Shown here piece after piece: positions 29,101 to 33,112 of a stretch of 33,112 nt of DNA (positions are counted from its first letter, which is position 1; every line of letters begins with the position of its first letter). Location of the stretch: contig JAKCWW010006277.1 of the NCBI GenBank assembly GCA_026260175.1, positions 1 to 33,112 on the forward strand. The letters run 5' to 3'. The position numbers were made by a program, and so were the translations under genes. The DNA is from Reticulitermes lucifugus (Eukaryota; Arthropoda; Insecta; Blattodea; Rhinotermitidae). Below the pieces are notes generated by a model. That model had not been told where the DNA came from. It ran no database searches and saw only the letters and a list, made by a program, of their open reading frames with translations.

Positions 29101-30912
29101 GTACCTATGCAAATAATTCACACATAGAAACAGTAAAATATTTAATCGACAGAGATTTGTTTATGTATTTGAAACTTTAAATCACTTGATGATATAAAAT
29201 TTTGGATGTTACGACTGCCATTTTCTGTACATTGTTGATGCCCTTCAATAATTGCAGCACTGACATCAAATGAAGAGGATTGGGAAAATGCCACATAGAA
29301 ATGGCCATGGCAAAAACGGGCGATGGTGTACGTCCCATGGCTTGCAGTAGAGGCAGCACTATCACGTTTTAATGTTAGCTTTTTTGTTTAAAGAACAATT
29401 TTTTGAGAAAGGGTTAATAAAAACAAAGGAGATTACCATCAGTGCCAAATCATAAGTTTTCAAAAACTGTCTGTCTTTAAAAGATCTGTTCTGTAGTTCA
29501 GTAGATTATGATGTCACAAGCAGACCGTACCATAGTAATATAGATGATAGACTGGTAGCACCGTATATGGAGAAAGCAGGGAACCTGCAAAACAAATTCT
29601 GAAAAACAAGCTTGCTGAACCTAGTTGAGCCTAGTGACCTACCCAATTACTTTCTAACCACATAGCTGATCAGGGGAATCCATATGGTGTGCTGATTGGA
29701 TTTGACGAACATAACGTGCACCAGGTTCTTTGTGTTTATTGTATATTTTGTTCTTTTCAGTATGCAAAATCCTGGCTTCATGCCAACATCTGTGCCAGCC
29801 TTTTTAAGTATGTTGGGTCAGTTTAAATCATTCTAGAAGACGCTAATCGAGATTGTGTATATGTTGTCAGAGCTAGTGGTCTGTCTGTCTGACCAACATA
29901 TTTTCTACCACATTTGCAGGAAGTGCCATATTAAAACAGTTTGATTCAGCTTGATACTTTTAGTGTAACTACAGAAAGAGCCAGTAAACAGTATTCTTAT
30001 GTCTATACAATGAATTGTCTTCTGACGGGTATAATACTTGAATTTCTTTCTGCATTTGCAAGAGACCATCAGTGGACCCTGTTCTGCTGTAATTTTTACC
30101 TTAGTATTATGTTTATTTAATATCTTAATATCCCATCTGTGAATGAGTCTTCTTTCAGGTTTTCCAGCTGAAAGTTTGCTTGCATTTCTCATCTCAGCAT
30201 ACGCAATGTGCCCCACTGTTACATTCTTCGTGTTTCATCACACCAATAATATTTCGTGATGAGTACAGACCTGAGTATAAATCTCCTTTTATCCAATTTT
30301 CTGTGTCCTGTTGTTCACAGGTTTGAATATCCTTCTCAGCATTTTGTTTTCACTATATGAATAGTATTTCCTTCAGTTGAGAAATTCAAGTTTTGTATGT
30401 GTATAACACGAAAAGTAAAAATCATAGTTATATGTATCTTAATCTGTAGGTTTTTGGGTAGCAAACAGAAAGACAAAGAGACCTGAACTGAATAAATCAA
30501 ACAGGCAAAATCTTTTCTGAACTTTTTCTTTAAGAGGAATTACTGTGTATGTTGCAGAATTGGTGATCAGTCATGCAGCCGTCTCGGATATTCTGTCCGA
30601 ATTCTCGCGTCTGCTTTCAACGTCTCACAATGAGCCCATCTGTGTGGATTTTATAACAGAGTTGGTCACGTCACTGTATTCTAGTGATCTTATGTTGTGT
30701 CCATTTCTACACTCCAATTTGGCTGCAGAAGACTTATTATTGTCCCTGTTTCGGTTGAGTTGCCAGAATAATACAAGCAGAAACGAGAAAGTTGATGCTG
30801 CTTGGCATATTGGAATCTCTTCACTTGCTCAGCTGCATGGCAACTGTAGTGAAATGTTCCTGAAACTTACATTGAAGTTCGCTGAAGTTGTGAAGGAAGA
30901 GCTGTTGACAAG
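11542..30912 (+). CDS. LTN1: Listerin E3 ubiquitin ligase, N-terminal half, ten exons
   Basis: Spliced coding sequence: 11542-11589, 12634-12837, 12926-13192, 15718-15833, 18851-19205, 20368-20558, 21511-21646, 22803-23528, 28152-28350, 30558-30912. All junctions keep frame, giving about 865 residues from the initiator Met. Listerin ubiquitinates nascent chains stuck on split 60S subunits together with NEMF (ribosome-associated quality control). The start MGGRRKQAQRTKNNAR, then SSGRSAELL and GFTAV, is the conserved Listerin N-terminus. TTKLKALQEFSEL, VLPLWPRLYCHLAVDVEHRV, REAAHQAQ and APYLRQLAGPWFTSQYDTY match the N-terminal domain. Later exons are helical, as expected for the HEAT/ARM stretch. 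Human Listerin is about 1,770 residues, so roughly half is present; the RWD and RING domains lie to the right. Introns carry LINE, foldback and pogo insertions, but no exon is broken. Confidence 0.93.
11590..12633. other. Listerin intron 1
   Basis: An AT-rich intron of 1,044 bp with a short ATCATCAGCATCATCAT stretch near 12.01 kb. No exon or clear repeat seen. Confidence 0.65.
12634..12837 (+). CDS. LTN1: Listerin exon 2
   Basis: This exon has 68 codons between TGTTAG and GTATTT. It encodes PSSSGRSAELLGHSAPTFVG followed by FTAVKDG, and ends with LVLKKMGKKDSTTKLK. The last phrase corresponds to the vertebrate LRKLSKKDVTTKLK. Confidence 0.93.
12926..13192 (+). CDS. LTN1: Listerin exon 3, core of N-terminal domain
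   Basis: This exon has 89 codons between TTTATAG and GTTTGA. It encodes VLPLWPRLYCHLAVDVEHRV, REAAHQAQRAIVLRVK, and LAPYLRQLAGPWFTSQYDTY running into PPAASAA. This is the best conserved part of the window's Listerin. Confidence 0.95.
13193..13869. other. Listerin intron 3, left part
   Basis: Intron sequence before the LINE fragment. I recognise no exon, SINE head or transposon end here. Confidence 0.5.
13870..14491 (+). mobile_element. LINE reverse-transcriptase fragment, frameshifted
   Basis: The fragment encodes reverse-transcriptase landmarks GLKQGDALSPLLFNFALEYT, LLVYADDTNILG (the YADD catalytic motif), GLEVNAKKTKYMVMS and FQYLGTTLTNQNSIQEEIKS. This order is that of the palm and thumb of a non-LTR retrotransposon. 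The frame shifts near 13911, just before GLKQGD, and again near 14430, after which ETWSLTLREEHRLRVFEN continues in another frame. The 5' endonuclease region is absent, and the 3' side runs into the assembly gap. The clade cannot be fixed from this piece. It is dead and lies in Listerin intron 3. Confidence 0.85.
14492..14821. other. Assembly gap, 330 N
   Basis: A run of unknown bases sits between the LINE fragment and another repeat. The true length is not known. Confidence 0.98.
14822..14920 (-). repeat. Dispersed repeat encoding LTGHQLVKKFPAFYGT on minus strand
   Basis: After the gap, the minus strand reads LEKLTGHQLVKKFPAFYGTR, a phrase I recall as very common in cockroach and termite gene models, where it marks a repeat. 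The right side ends in tandem GTTA units (GTTAGTTAGTTAGTTAG). A decayed copy lies at 28.05-28.13 kb in the same orientation. Confidence 0.6.
15285..15395 (+). mobile_element. SINE family B body fragment
   Basis: GGGGCCCACTCATCCTCC, and then GACTTTCCCAGGGGTAAAGT and AAACTGACCA, correspond in order to the body of the minus-strand family B copy at 4.65-4.94 kb. The tRNA-like head is not visible here. A 5'-truncated copy is likely. Confidence 0.5.
15718..15833 (+). CDS. LTN1: Listerin exon 4
   Basis: This exon has 38 codons plus 2 bases between TAAACAG and the donor GTAAGT. It encodes DAFPPKKVIEAIIFCQEDIL and then NYICDNL, corresponding to the family's AFPPSKQPEAIAFCKDEI segment. Confidence 0.93.
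17736..17767. repeat. (TG)n microsatellite
   Basis: About 16 uninterrupted TG units. Open readings across it (runs of Cys-Val or Thr-His) are artefacts. Confidence 0.95.
18440..18660 (-). repeat. Repeat fragment with hammerhead-like module
   Basis: On the minus strand, GATGATGA is followed by a 4-bp stem CTGA..TCAG and then CCGAAACATGTAGGAG (plus-strand 18484-18524). This parallels the CTGATGA-stem-GAAAC layout seen in other repeats here. The edges are approximate and the family is unknown. Confidence 0.35.
18851..19205 (+). CDS. LTN1: Listerin exon 5
   Basis: This exon has 1 base plus 118 codons between TTTTTAAG and the donor GTTAGC. It encodes LLTPEEMEAKYQRIVVSSLQ, then KKFWNLSKHTSALIRNAWFS, ALCQRAPDLLADEG and DETDPTVLPTVWEASLHVLT. 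These match the vertebrate [20 protein letters not shown] and [20 protein letters not shown] segments. Confidence 0.95.
19206..20367. other. Listerin intron 5
   Basis: A 1.16-kb AT-rich intron ending in a GT/GC microsatellite at 20157-20222. Nothing else recognised. Confidence 0.65.
20157..20222. repeat. (GT)n and (GTGC)n microsatellite
   Basis: Alternating purine-pyrimidine tract of about 66 bp, pure GT turning to GTGC units, close to the Listerin exon 6 acceptor. Such tracts can adopt Z-form DNA. Confidence 0.95.
20368..20558 (+). CDS. LTN1: Listerin exon 6
   Basis: This exon has 63 codons plus 2 bases between ATTTTCAG and GTGAGA. It encodes DCWQHVNAEKLVLPKLWRIL, REGGQGNAATIFPNLLPFLS and KIPSS, collinear with the vertebrate [20 protein letters not shown] and [20 protein letters not shown]. 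Confidence 0.95.
20559..20939. other. Listerin intron 6, left part
   Basis: Unremarkable intron sequence before the SINE. No exon or transposon end recognised. Confidence 0.55.
20940..21070 (+). mobile_element. tRNA-derived SINE, family C
   Basis: A tRNA-like head, GGTTGGTAAATCGGTAACAT, is followed at tRNA spacing by GATACCTGGTTCAGTTCCTA, which contains a B-box. A related copy on the same strand lies at 31.09-31.27 kb (GTACCTGGTTTGAATGCTGG). The copy ends before a simple-repeat tract. Confidence 0.55.
21098..21215 (+). repeat. Trinucleotide-rich simple repeat
   Basis: Blocks of TCC, CTG, TCC again, CAC and TCA/TCG triplets. Long homopolymeric readings on both strands (Ser, Leu, His, Arg, Asp) come from this and are not genes. 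Confidence 0.9.
21511..21646 (+). CDS. LTN1: Listerin exon 7, short
   Basis: This exon has 1 base plus 45 codons between TTTTACATAG and the donor GTATGT, ending in phase 0. It encodes LSQKLVLQSASECSAVARCY, IECLRYTVMLHLSDSDFCQA and LVQNH. It bridges the family segment that reads [20 protein letters not shown] in human, and joins exon 8 (LIAAVTLMLKD). An internal GT at 21586 (CTCAG/GTACAC) would truncate it and break the frame, so the distal donor is the productive one. Confidence 0.85.
21647..22802. other. Listerin intron 7
   Basis: AT-rich intron containing the foldback element near 22.5-22.7 kb. No exon is missing between exons 7 and 8, since the joined protein aligns to the family without a gap. 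Confidence 0.65.
22505..22715. mobile_element. Foldback / MITE-like inverted repeat
   Basis: Two imperfect arms pair over roughly 90 bp. The core is CCTCATCTTGAAGGGTTAAA against TTTAACCCTTGAAGATGAGG, extending outward through ATGCTGCATCA and its partner TGATACAGCAT. The spacer between the core arms is about 12 bases. There is no coding capacity. I could not define a target-site duplication. Confidence 0.65.
22803..23528 (+). CDS. LTN1: Listerin exon 8, large
   Basis: This exon has 242 codons between ATTCACAG and GTATAA, phase 0 at both ends. It encodes LIAAVTLMLKDQKFKLVSAA, then VLVQLFWDRLTSVVLESL, matching vertebrate VLKD..L and LIHFWERLSEI. The middle has a low-complexity acidic/Ser stretch (PENNSEDESPETESCSK) after a basic patch (KHKRSRQGLKVK), probably a disordered loop between HEAT-like helices. 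The rest is helical with weak conservation. Confidence 0.92.
23915..24090 (-). mobile_element. tRNA-derived SINE, family A, minus strand
   Basis: The minus strand reads an A-box-like TGGCTCAGGCGGTCAGTC, then CTCAATGTGGAGGCCCAGG and a B-box-like GGTTTGACCC, then GAGATTTGTGGTGGACAAAG and TGACACTGGGTCAGG. The plus-strand copy at 5.72-5.96 kb has the same order. In one frame the body reads RFVVDKVTLGQAF, a phrase I recall from cockroach/termite repeats. Confidence 0.75.
24169..26407 (+). mobile_element. pogo/Tigger-type DNA transposon, inactive
   Basis: A 2,239-bp element flanked by TA (24167-24168 and 26408-26409). Its ends are CAGTAAAAACTCGTAAATTC at the left and, read inward from the right, CAGTAAAACCTCGTTAATTC. 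TA duplication, the CAGTAAAACCTCG-type terminus and the encoded transposase place it in the pogo/Tigger group. TTAATTCAAAGTAT subrepeats occur just inside the left end. It sits in Listerin intron 8 in the same orientation as the gene. Confidence 0.88.
24616..26120 (+). pseudogene. pogo/Tigger transposase, broken by stops and frameshifts
   Basis: Reading starts MSEKTRKNTGKTVVEKLEVI, an N-terminal CENP-B-like helix-turn-helix start, but a stop follows after KVK near 24711. The second DNA-binding half is RIRGPKHGSMEHELFEWLCH to WLQPFKE, with a stop at 25000-25002. The DDE catalytic core follows. First acidic residue: NLDKVALF (GAC at 25129-25131; intact relatives have DE at this place). Second: LLLMDQCAAY (GAT at 25437-25439). 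Third: QPLDQGIIY (GAC at 25533-25535). The last two are in the same frame, 32 residues apart, as in this group. Further stops lie near 25188 and 25597. The last frame (25635-26120) is open to QRSIDSYFKK at the C-terminus. Several disablements make it non-functional. Confidence 0.85.
26540..26860 (-). repeat. Probable dispersed repeat fragment
   Basis: Sequence around CATGAAATCCATCCAATGGT and GTGCGGACGGATAGACATGA resembles a repeat I recall from cockroach/termite genomes, whose translation contains DGRTDRHDEANS. No second copy is in the window, so support is weak. Confidence 0.3.
27040..27185 (+). repeat. Dispersed repeat copy (TCAGGTGAAAGG family)
   Basis: TCAGGTGAAAGGGTGGGGAG, ACATACTCAGTTGAGTCTG, GGCGGAGCTGTTCTCAGTTA and CTGGACC recur in the same order at 28.80-28.93 kb and, more distantly, at 31.74-31.81 kb. 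Both 27-kb and 28-kb copies continue through a TATA-rich stretch to TTTTGTCAGCAG. Confidence 0.7.
28035..28125 (-). repeat. Decayed copy of the 14.85-kb repeat
   Basis: GGTTCCATAATAATGGGGAA, then ACCAGCTG, TTGGCTTCTCAAAAGGACTC and GCGCCATTGAG, line up in order with the segment after the assembly gap at 14.82-14.90 kb. It ends just before Listerin exon 9. Confidence 0.6.
28152..28350 (+). CDS. LTN1: Listerin exon 9
   Basis: This exon has 66 codons plus 1 base between TTGTTGTCAG and the donor GTATGT. It encodes VSNTSVLMWCVSSALEHRSD, DWLHSAQLSHILLSLAHDIC and EAKHILECCFDKMKGG. It is helical and in frame with exons 8 and 10. Conservation is weaker than in exons 2-6, so support rests mainly on phase and splice sites. 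Confidence 0.85.
28795..28935 (+). repeat. Second copy of the TCAGGTGAAAGG family
   Basis: TTCAGGTGAAAGAGAGGGAA, ACATACTCAGCAAGGCCTGA, GGAGCTATTCTCAGCCACTG and TTTTGTCAGCAG follow the order seen at 27.04-27.19 kb. Divergence between the two is substantial. Confidence 0.7.
29878..29940 (-). pseudogene. Fragment resembling a GIY-YIG endonuclease end
   Basis: The minus strand reads GTSCKCGRKYVGQTDRPL, close to the C..CGRKYVGQTGR block of the GIY-YIG domain found at the C-terminus of Penelope-like and some other retroelement proteins. The continuation decays at once. Just upstream on the minus strand a longer open reading (30216-29905, including SCKCRKKFKYYTRQKTIHC) may be part of the same decayed element. 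Only one short motif supports this. Confidence 0.4.
30558..30912 (+). CDS. LTN1: Listerin exon 10, last exon in window
   Basis: This exon has 2 bases, 117 codons and 2 bases, between TATGTTGCAG and the donor GTGAGT. It encodes LVISHAAVSDILSEFSRLLS, CVDFITELVTSLYSSDLMLC, AWHIGISSLAQLHGN and FLKLTLKFAEVVKEELLT, a helical-repeat type sequence. It ends in phase 2, so the gene continues beyond the right edge. Confidence 0.9.
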
Positions 30913-31611
30913 GTGAGTTTCTGAAGACTCAAGTCACATCTCACTAGATTTGAGTCTTAGCAACACGTCTGTGAGAAACTGAGATCTTGCAAGGTGAGTT
31001 TCATTTGTGTACTGTTCAAATCCTGGATTATTAAATTCCCTATATGTAGCTGCTGACTTCTATGATTTCATAACTGACCACACTACTCAACAGATTAGTA
31101 GTGGTAACGCAGTATATAATATTGAGGAGGTACCTGGTTTGAATGCTGGCCAGCTTACCAGCTGTCATGAATTATGGTTTTCATAATTTTGTTCATTCTT
31201 TCCAAGTGGACATAGGGATAGTACCTTCACGTAGGTTATTCCCATCTGCCAAATCCTCATCTTCTTCTGTTGTGCTTGAACCTTGGTGAGTTTGTTAAAC
31301 TTCCAAGACATTGTTGTTTTTCTCGCATCCAGGTAATTTCATTTCTGTAGATGATTCAGTTCTTATATTGATGCATTTCACTCTAGAGCAGTGTTTCCCA
31401 GTTTAATTTGGCCACAAAACATGTTCATTCTCAAAAAATGTTTGTGAAGCCCCTAGTAAAATTGTTATGTATGAAGCTAGAATACTAGGACACAAATATG
31501 TAAGGGTAATGAATTAATGTTAAACAAGGATGTGAAATCAGCATACTGTTTACTTTCACGCATTTGGAAGTAATAATCGCACTTCTTGTGTGTGGAAAAT
31601 GAACCTTAAAC
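30913..31611. other. Start of Listerin intron 10
   Basis: Intron sequence with a SINE copy near 31.1-31.3 kb. No further Listerin exon is present before the window ends; an AG at 32819-32820 was tested and leads to a stop at once. Confidence 0.55.
31085..31270 (+). mobile_element. tRNA-derived SINE, family C, second copy
   Basis: GATTAGTAGTGGTAACGCAG is followed by GAGGTACCTGGTTTGAATGC with the B-box at 31136-31146. The body is shared in part with the copy at 20.94 kb. The right edge is approximate. Confidence 0.5.
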
Positions 31612-32190
31612 ACAAATATAATGAATTCTGAAAGGTTCTGACGATGGTATATAACATTGAGAACCAATTGTCTTCTGGACTTGTCCATCATCCGGATAAA
31701 ATATAAAATCATGACATTTCAGAAGCTGGTTCTTCTTCCATCTTCAGGTGATGGGAGAGGAGACACCAACTCAGATGGGTCCCTTAGACCGAACTAATCT
31801 CGATCACTGGACCTGAATCTTTAGGCGTTCTAATCTCATAAAAGAAGAGTATATACCGGGTTCATACCAGCTATTCAAATAAATTCTAAAAGGTTCTGAT
31901 GATGGTATATAACATTGAGAACCAGTTGTCTTCTGGACTTTGTCCATCGTCAGGATAAAATATAAAATCACGACGTTTTGGAAGCTGGTTCTTCTTCCAT
32001 CTTCAGGTGATGGGAGGGGAGACACCTCCCAGTGGTCCAGTGATTGAGATTAGCTCGTCTAAGGGACCCATCTGAGTAGGTGTCTCCCCTCCCATCACCT
32101 GAAGATGGAAGAAGAACCAGCTTCCGAAACGTCGTGATTTTATATTTTATCTGGACAATGGACAAAGTCCAGAAGACAATTGGTTCTCAA
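31612..32190. repeat. Direct plus head-to-head inverted repeat cluster
   Basis: Three copies of one repeat are present: copy 1 at 31612-31812 (plus), copy 2 at 31876-32030 (plus, truncated) and copy 3 at 32031-32190 (minus). Shared blocks are ACATTGAGAACCA, TGTCTTCTGGAC, GATAAAATATAAAATCA, GAAGCTGGTTCTTCTTCCAT and CTTCAGGTGATGGGAG. Copies 2 and 3 form a hairpin with arms 31914-32027 and 32078-32190. Each copy holds a hammerhead-like module. No coding capacity seen. Confidence 0.88.
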
Positions 32191-33030
32191 CAAATATAAT
32201 AGTCCATTACGAAAAGAAACGAAAAACTAAAATAAAAGCTATTATATAAGACAGAATGCACGGTGAATATAATGTGAAAAGAAACTCATTTTCAAAATAT
32301 GGCTGTTGTGTTTATTCTAGTATTGCAGCAATTCAGAAATGTAAACAAATAAATCACCGTCAAAAATGAAAATTATTTTAAGTGAATTTTATAGTATTAA
32401 TATTTAAATTATCATTTGTTTATATTGTAGTGGAATTTTTTGTAGAACTCTAGCTTCCACATTATGGAACACCATGTGGGAAACATTACTTTACAGTTTC
32501 AATACATACATAGGTTTAATTGAAAGTTTTCTAGCAAACCAACCTCTGAAAATTGTGTTTAATGCAGGGTGCACAAATTCCAGCCATCAAATTGCTATGG
32601 CAACAGAATTTTGTATGTTAGTACCTAATATTTGTGGGGTCTCAAAATGAAACTTGCTTTATGTCACCCTTCTGGTGCCTAGAATTTTGAGGTGGCTTCT
32701 AGATTGCTGGAAAATTTGTGAACCCCTGGTTTAATGTACAATTGTAATATGTTTAGTGGTATCAGAAAACAGTCCATCTTATAATAAAATGTTGAAGGAT
32801 GAAGATGTTTCTTTTTCAGAGACCTAAACAGATAGGTCATTTTGACAGCTCTTTGACCTCTGGTCAGTAAATTGGAAGAGTTGGAAGGAGGGGGGAGATG
32901 GCAGCAGCATAATAGCAAAATCGTGTATGTGTGTCAAAACTTAGATTTTTCTCATCTTTGCTAATGGTGTAGTGTTAGCTGTTACTCAGATTTGATTGCA
33001 GAAGTATTTACAATTACATTTGGAGAATAA
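32191..33030. other. Listerin intron 10, right part
   Basis: AT-rich intron sequence without a recognisable exon, SINE head or transposon end. Confidence 0.5.
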
Positions 33031-33056
33031 AGTGTTGTTTGTTTGTTTGTTTGTTT

Positions 33057-33112
<56 letters not shown>
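33031..33112. repeat. (GTTT)n followed by a T homopolymer at the window end
   Basis: About six GTTT units run into more than 50 consecutive T bases that reach the last base. This could be the reverse of a poly(A) tail of a retroposed element on the minus strand, or a homopolymer where an assembly stopped. Confidence 0.9.

Larger units (their letters stand above)
28351..30557. other. Listerin intron 9
   Basis: A 2.2-kb intron holding a repeat copy at 28.80-28.93 kb and the GIY-YIG-like fragment near 29.9 kb. The stretch 28.95-29.87 kb shows nothing I recognise. Confidence 0.6.

Noticed and set aside
32819..32840. A further Listerin exon after CTTTTTCAG
   Set aside because: In the required phase a stop (TAG) follows within a few codons, and there is no family similarity.
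1..33112. CRISPR arrays, operons, riboswitches or phage-like modules
   Set aside because: Spliced animal genes and eukaryotic transposons fill the window; no regularly spaced direct repeats or prokaryotic signals are present.

Overview
The window is nuclear DNA from an animal, most likely an insect. Coding sequence is broken into short exons with GT..AG boundaries, introns run from a few hundred bases to 4.6 kb, and the introns are full of decayed transposons, tRNA-derived SINEs and microsatellites. Several repeats match ones I associate from memory with cockroach and termite genomes, for example a repeat whose minus-strand reading contains LTGHQLVKKFPAFYGT at about 14.85 kb, and a tRNA-SINE that reads RFVVDKVTLGQAF. 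Blattodea is therefore my best guess, but it rests on recollection and not on a search.

Three conserved genes can be assembled. (1) 399-7704, plus strand: the 3' part of a Jouberin (AHI1) homologue. Six exons encode about 504 residues, covering the WD40 region and a Ser/Lys-rich tail; upstream exons lie off the left edge. (2) 9350-10112, minus strand: a complete, intron-free coding sequence for PIG-F, the GPI-anchor biosynthesis membrane protein. A splice acceptor just upstream of the ATG suggests a 5' UTR intron. (3) 11542-30912, plus strand: the first ten coding exons (about 865 residues) of Listerin (LTN1), the E3 ubiquitin ligase of ribosome-associated quality control. Its C-terminal half, including the RING domain, lies off the right edge. 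PIG-F and Listerin are divergently arranged around 10113-11541. The three genes act in unrelated pathways (cilium transition zone, ER lipid-anchor synthesis, ribosome rescue), and nothing suggests a functional cluster.

The rest is mostly mobile-element debris. 1236-1631 is a hAT-like MITE with an 8-bp target duplication. 1794-2596 is a deleted Tc1/mariner relic with 124-bp inverted ends. 13870-14491 is a frameshifted LINE reverse-transcriptase fragment next to a 330-base assembly gap. 22505-22715 is a foldback element. 24169-26407 is a near full-length but dead pogo/Tigger element flanked by TA. 31612-32190 is a direct plus head-to-head inverted repeat cluster. At least three tRNA-derived SINE families are present. 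About 29.9 kb holds a short fragment resembling a GIY-YIG endonuclease.

I found no evidence of a wholly new biological system. The most unusual recurring signal is a hammerhead-ribozyme-like core (a CTGAAGAT or CTGATGA block, a stem, then GAAAC, often followed by GTC or similar) in several apparently unrelated repeats. All copies deviate from the canonical catalytic core, so they look like relics or a shared terminal module, not proven ribozymes.
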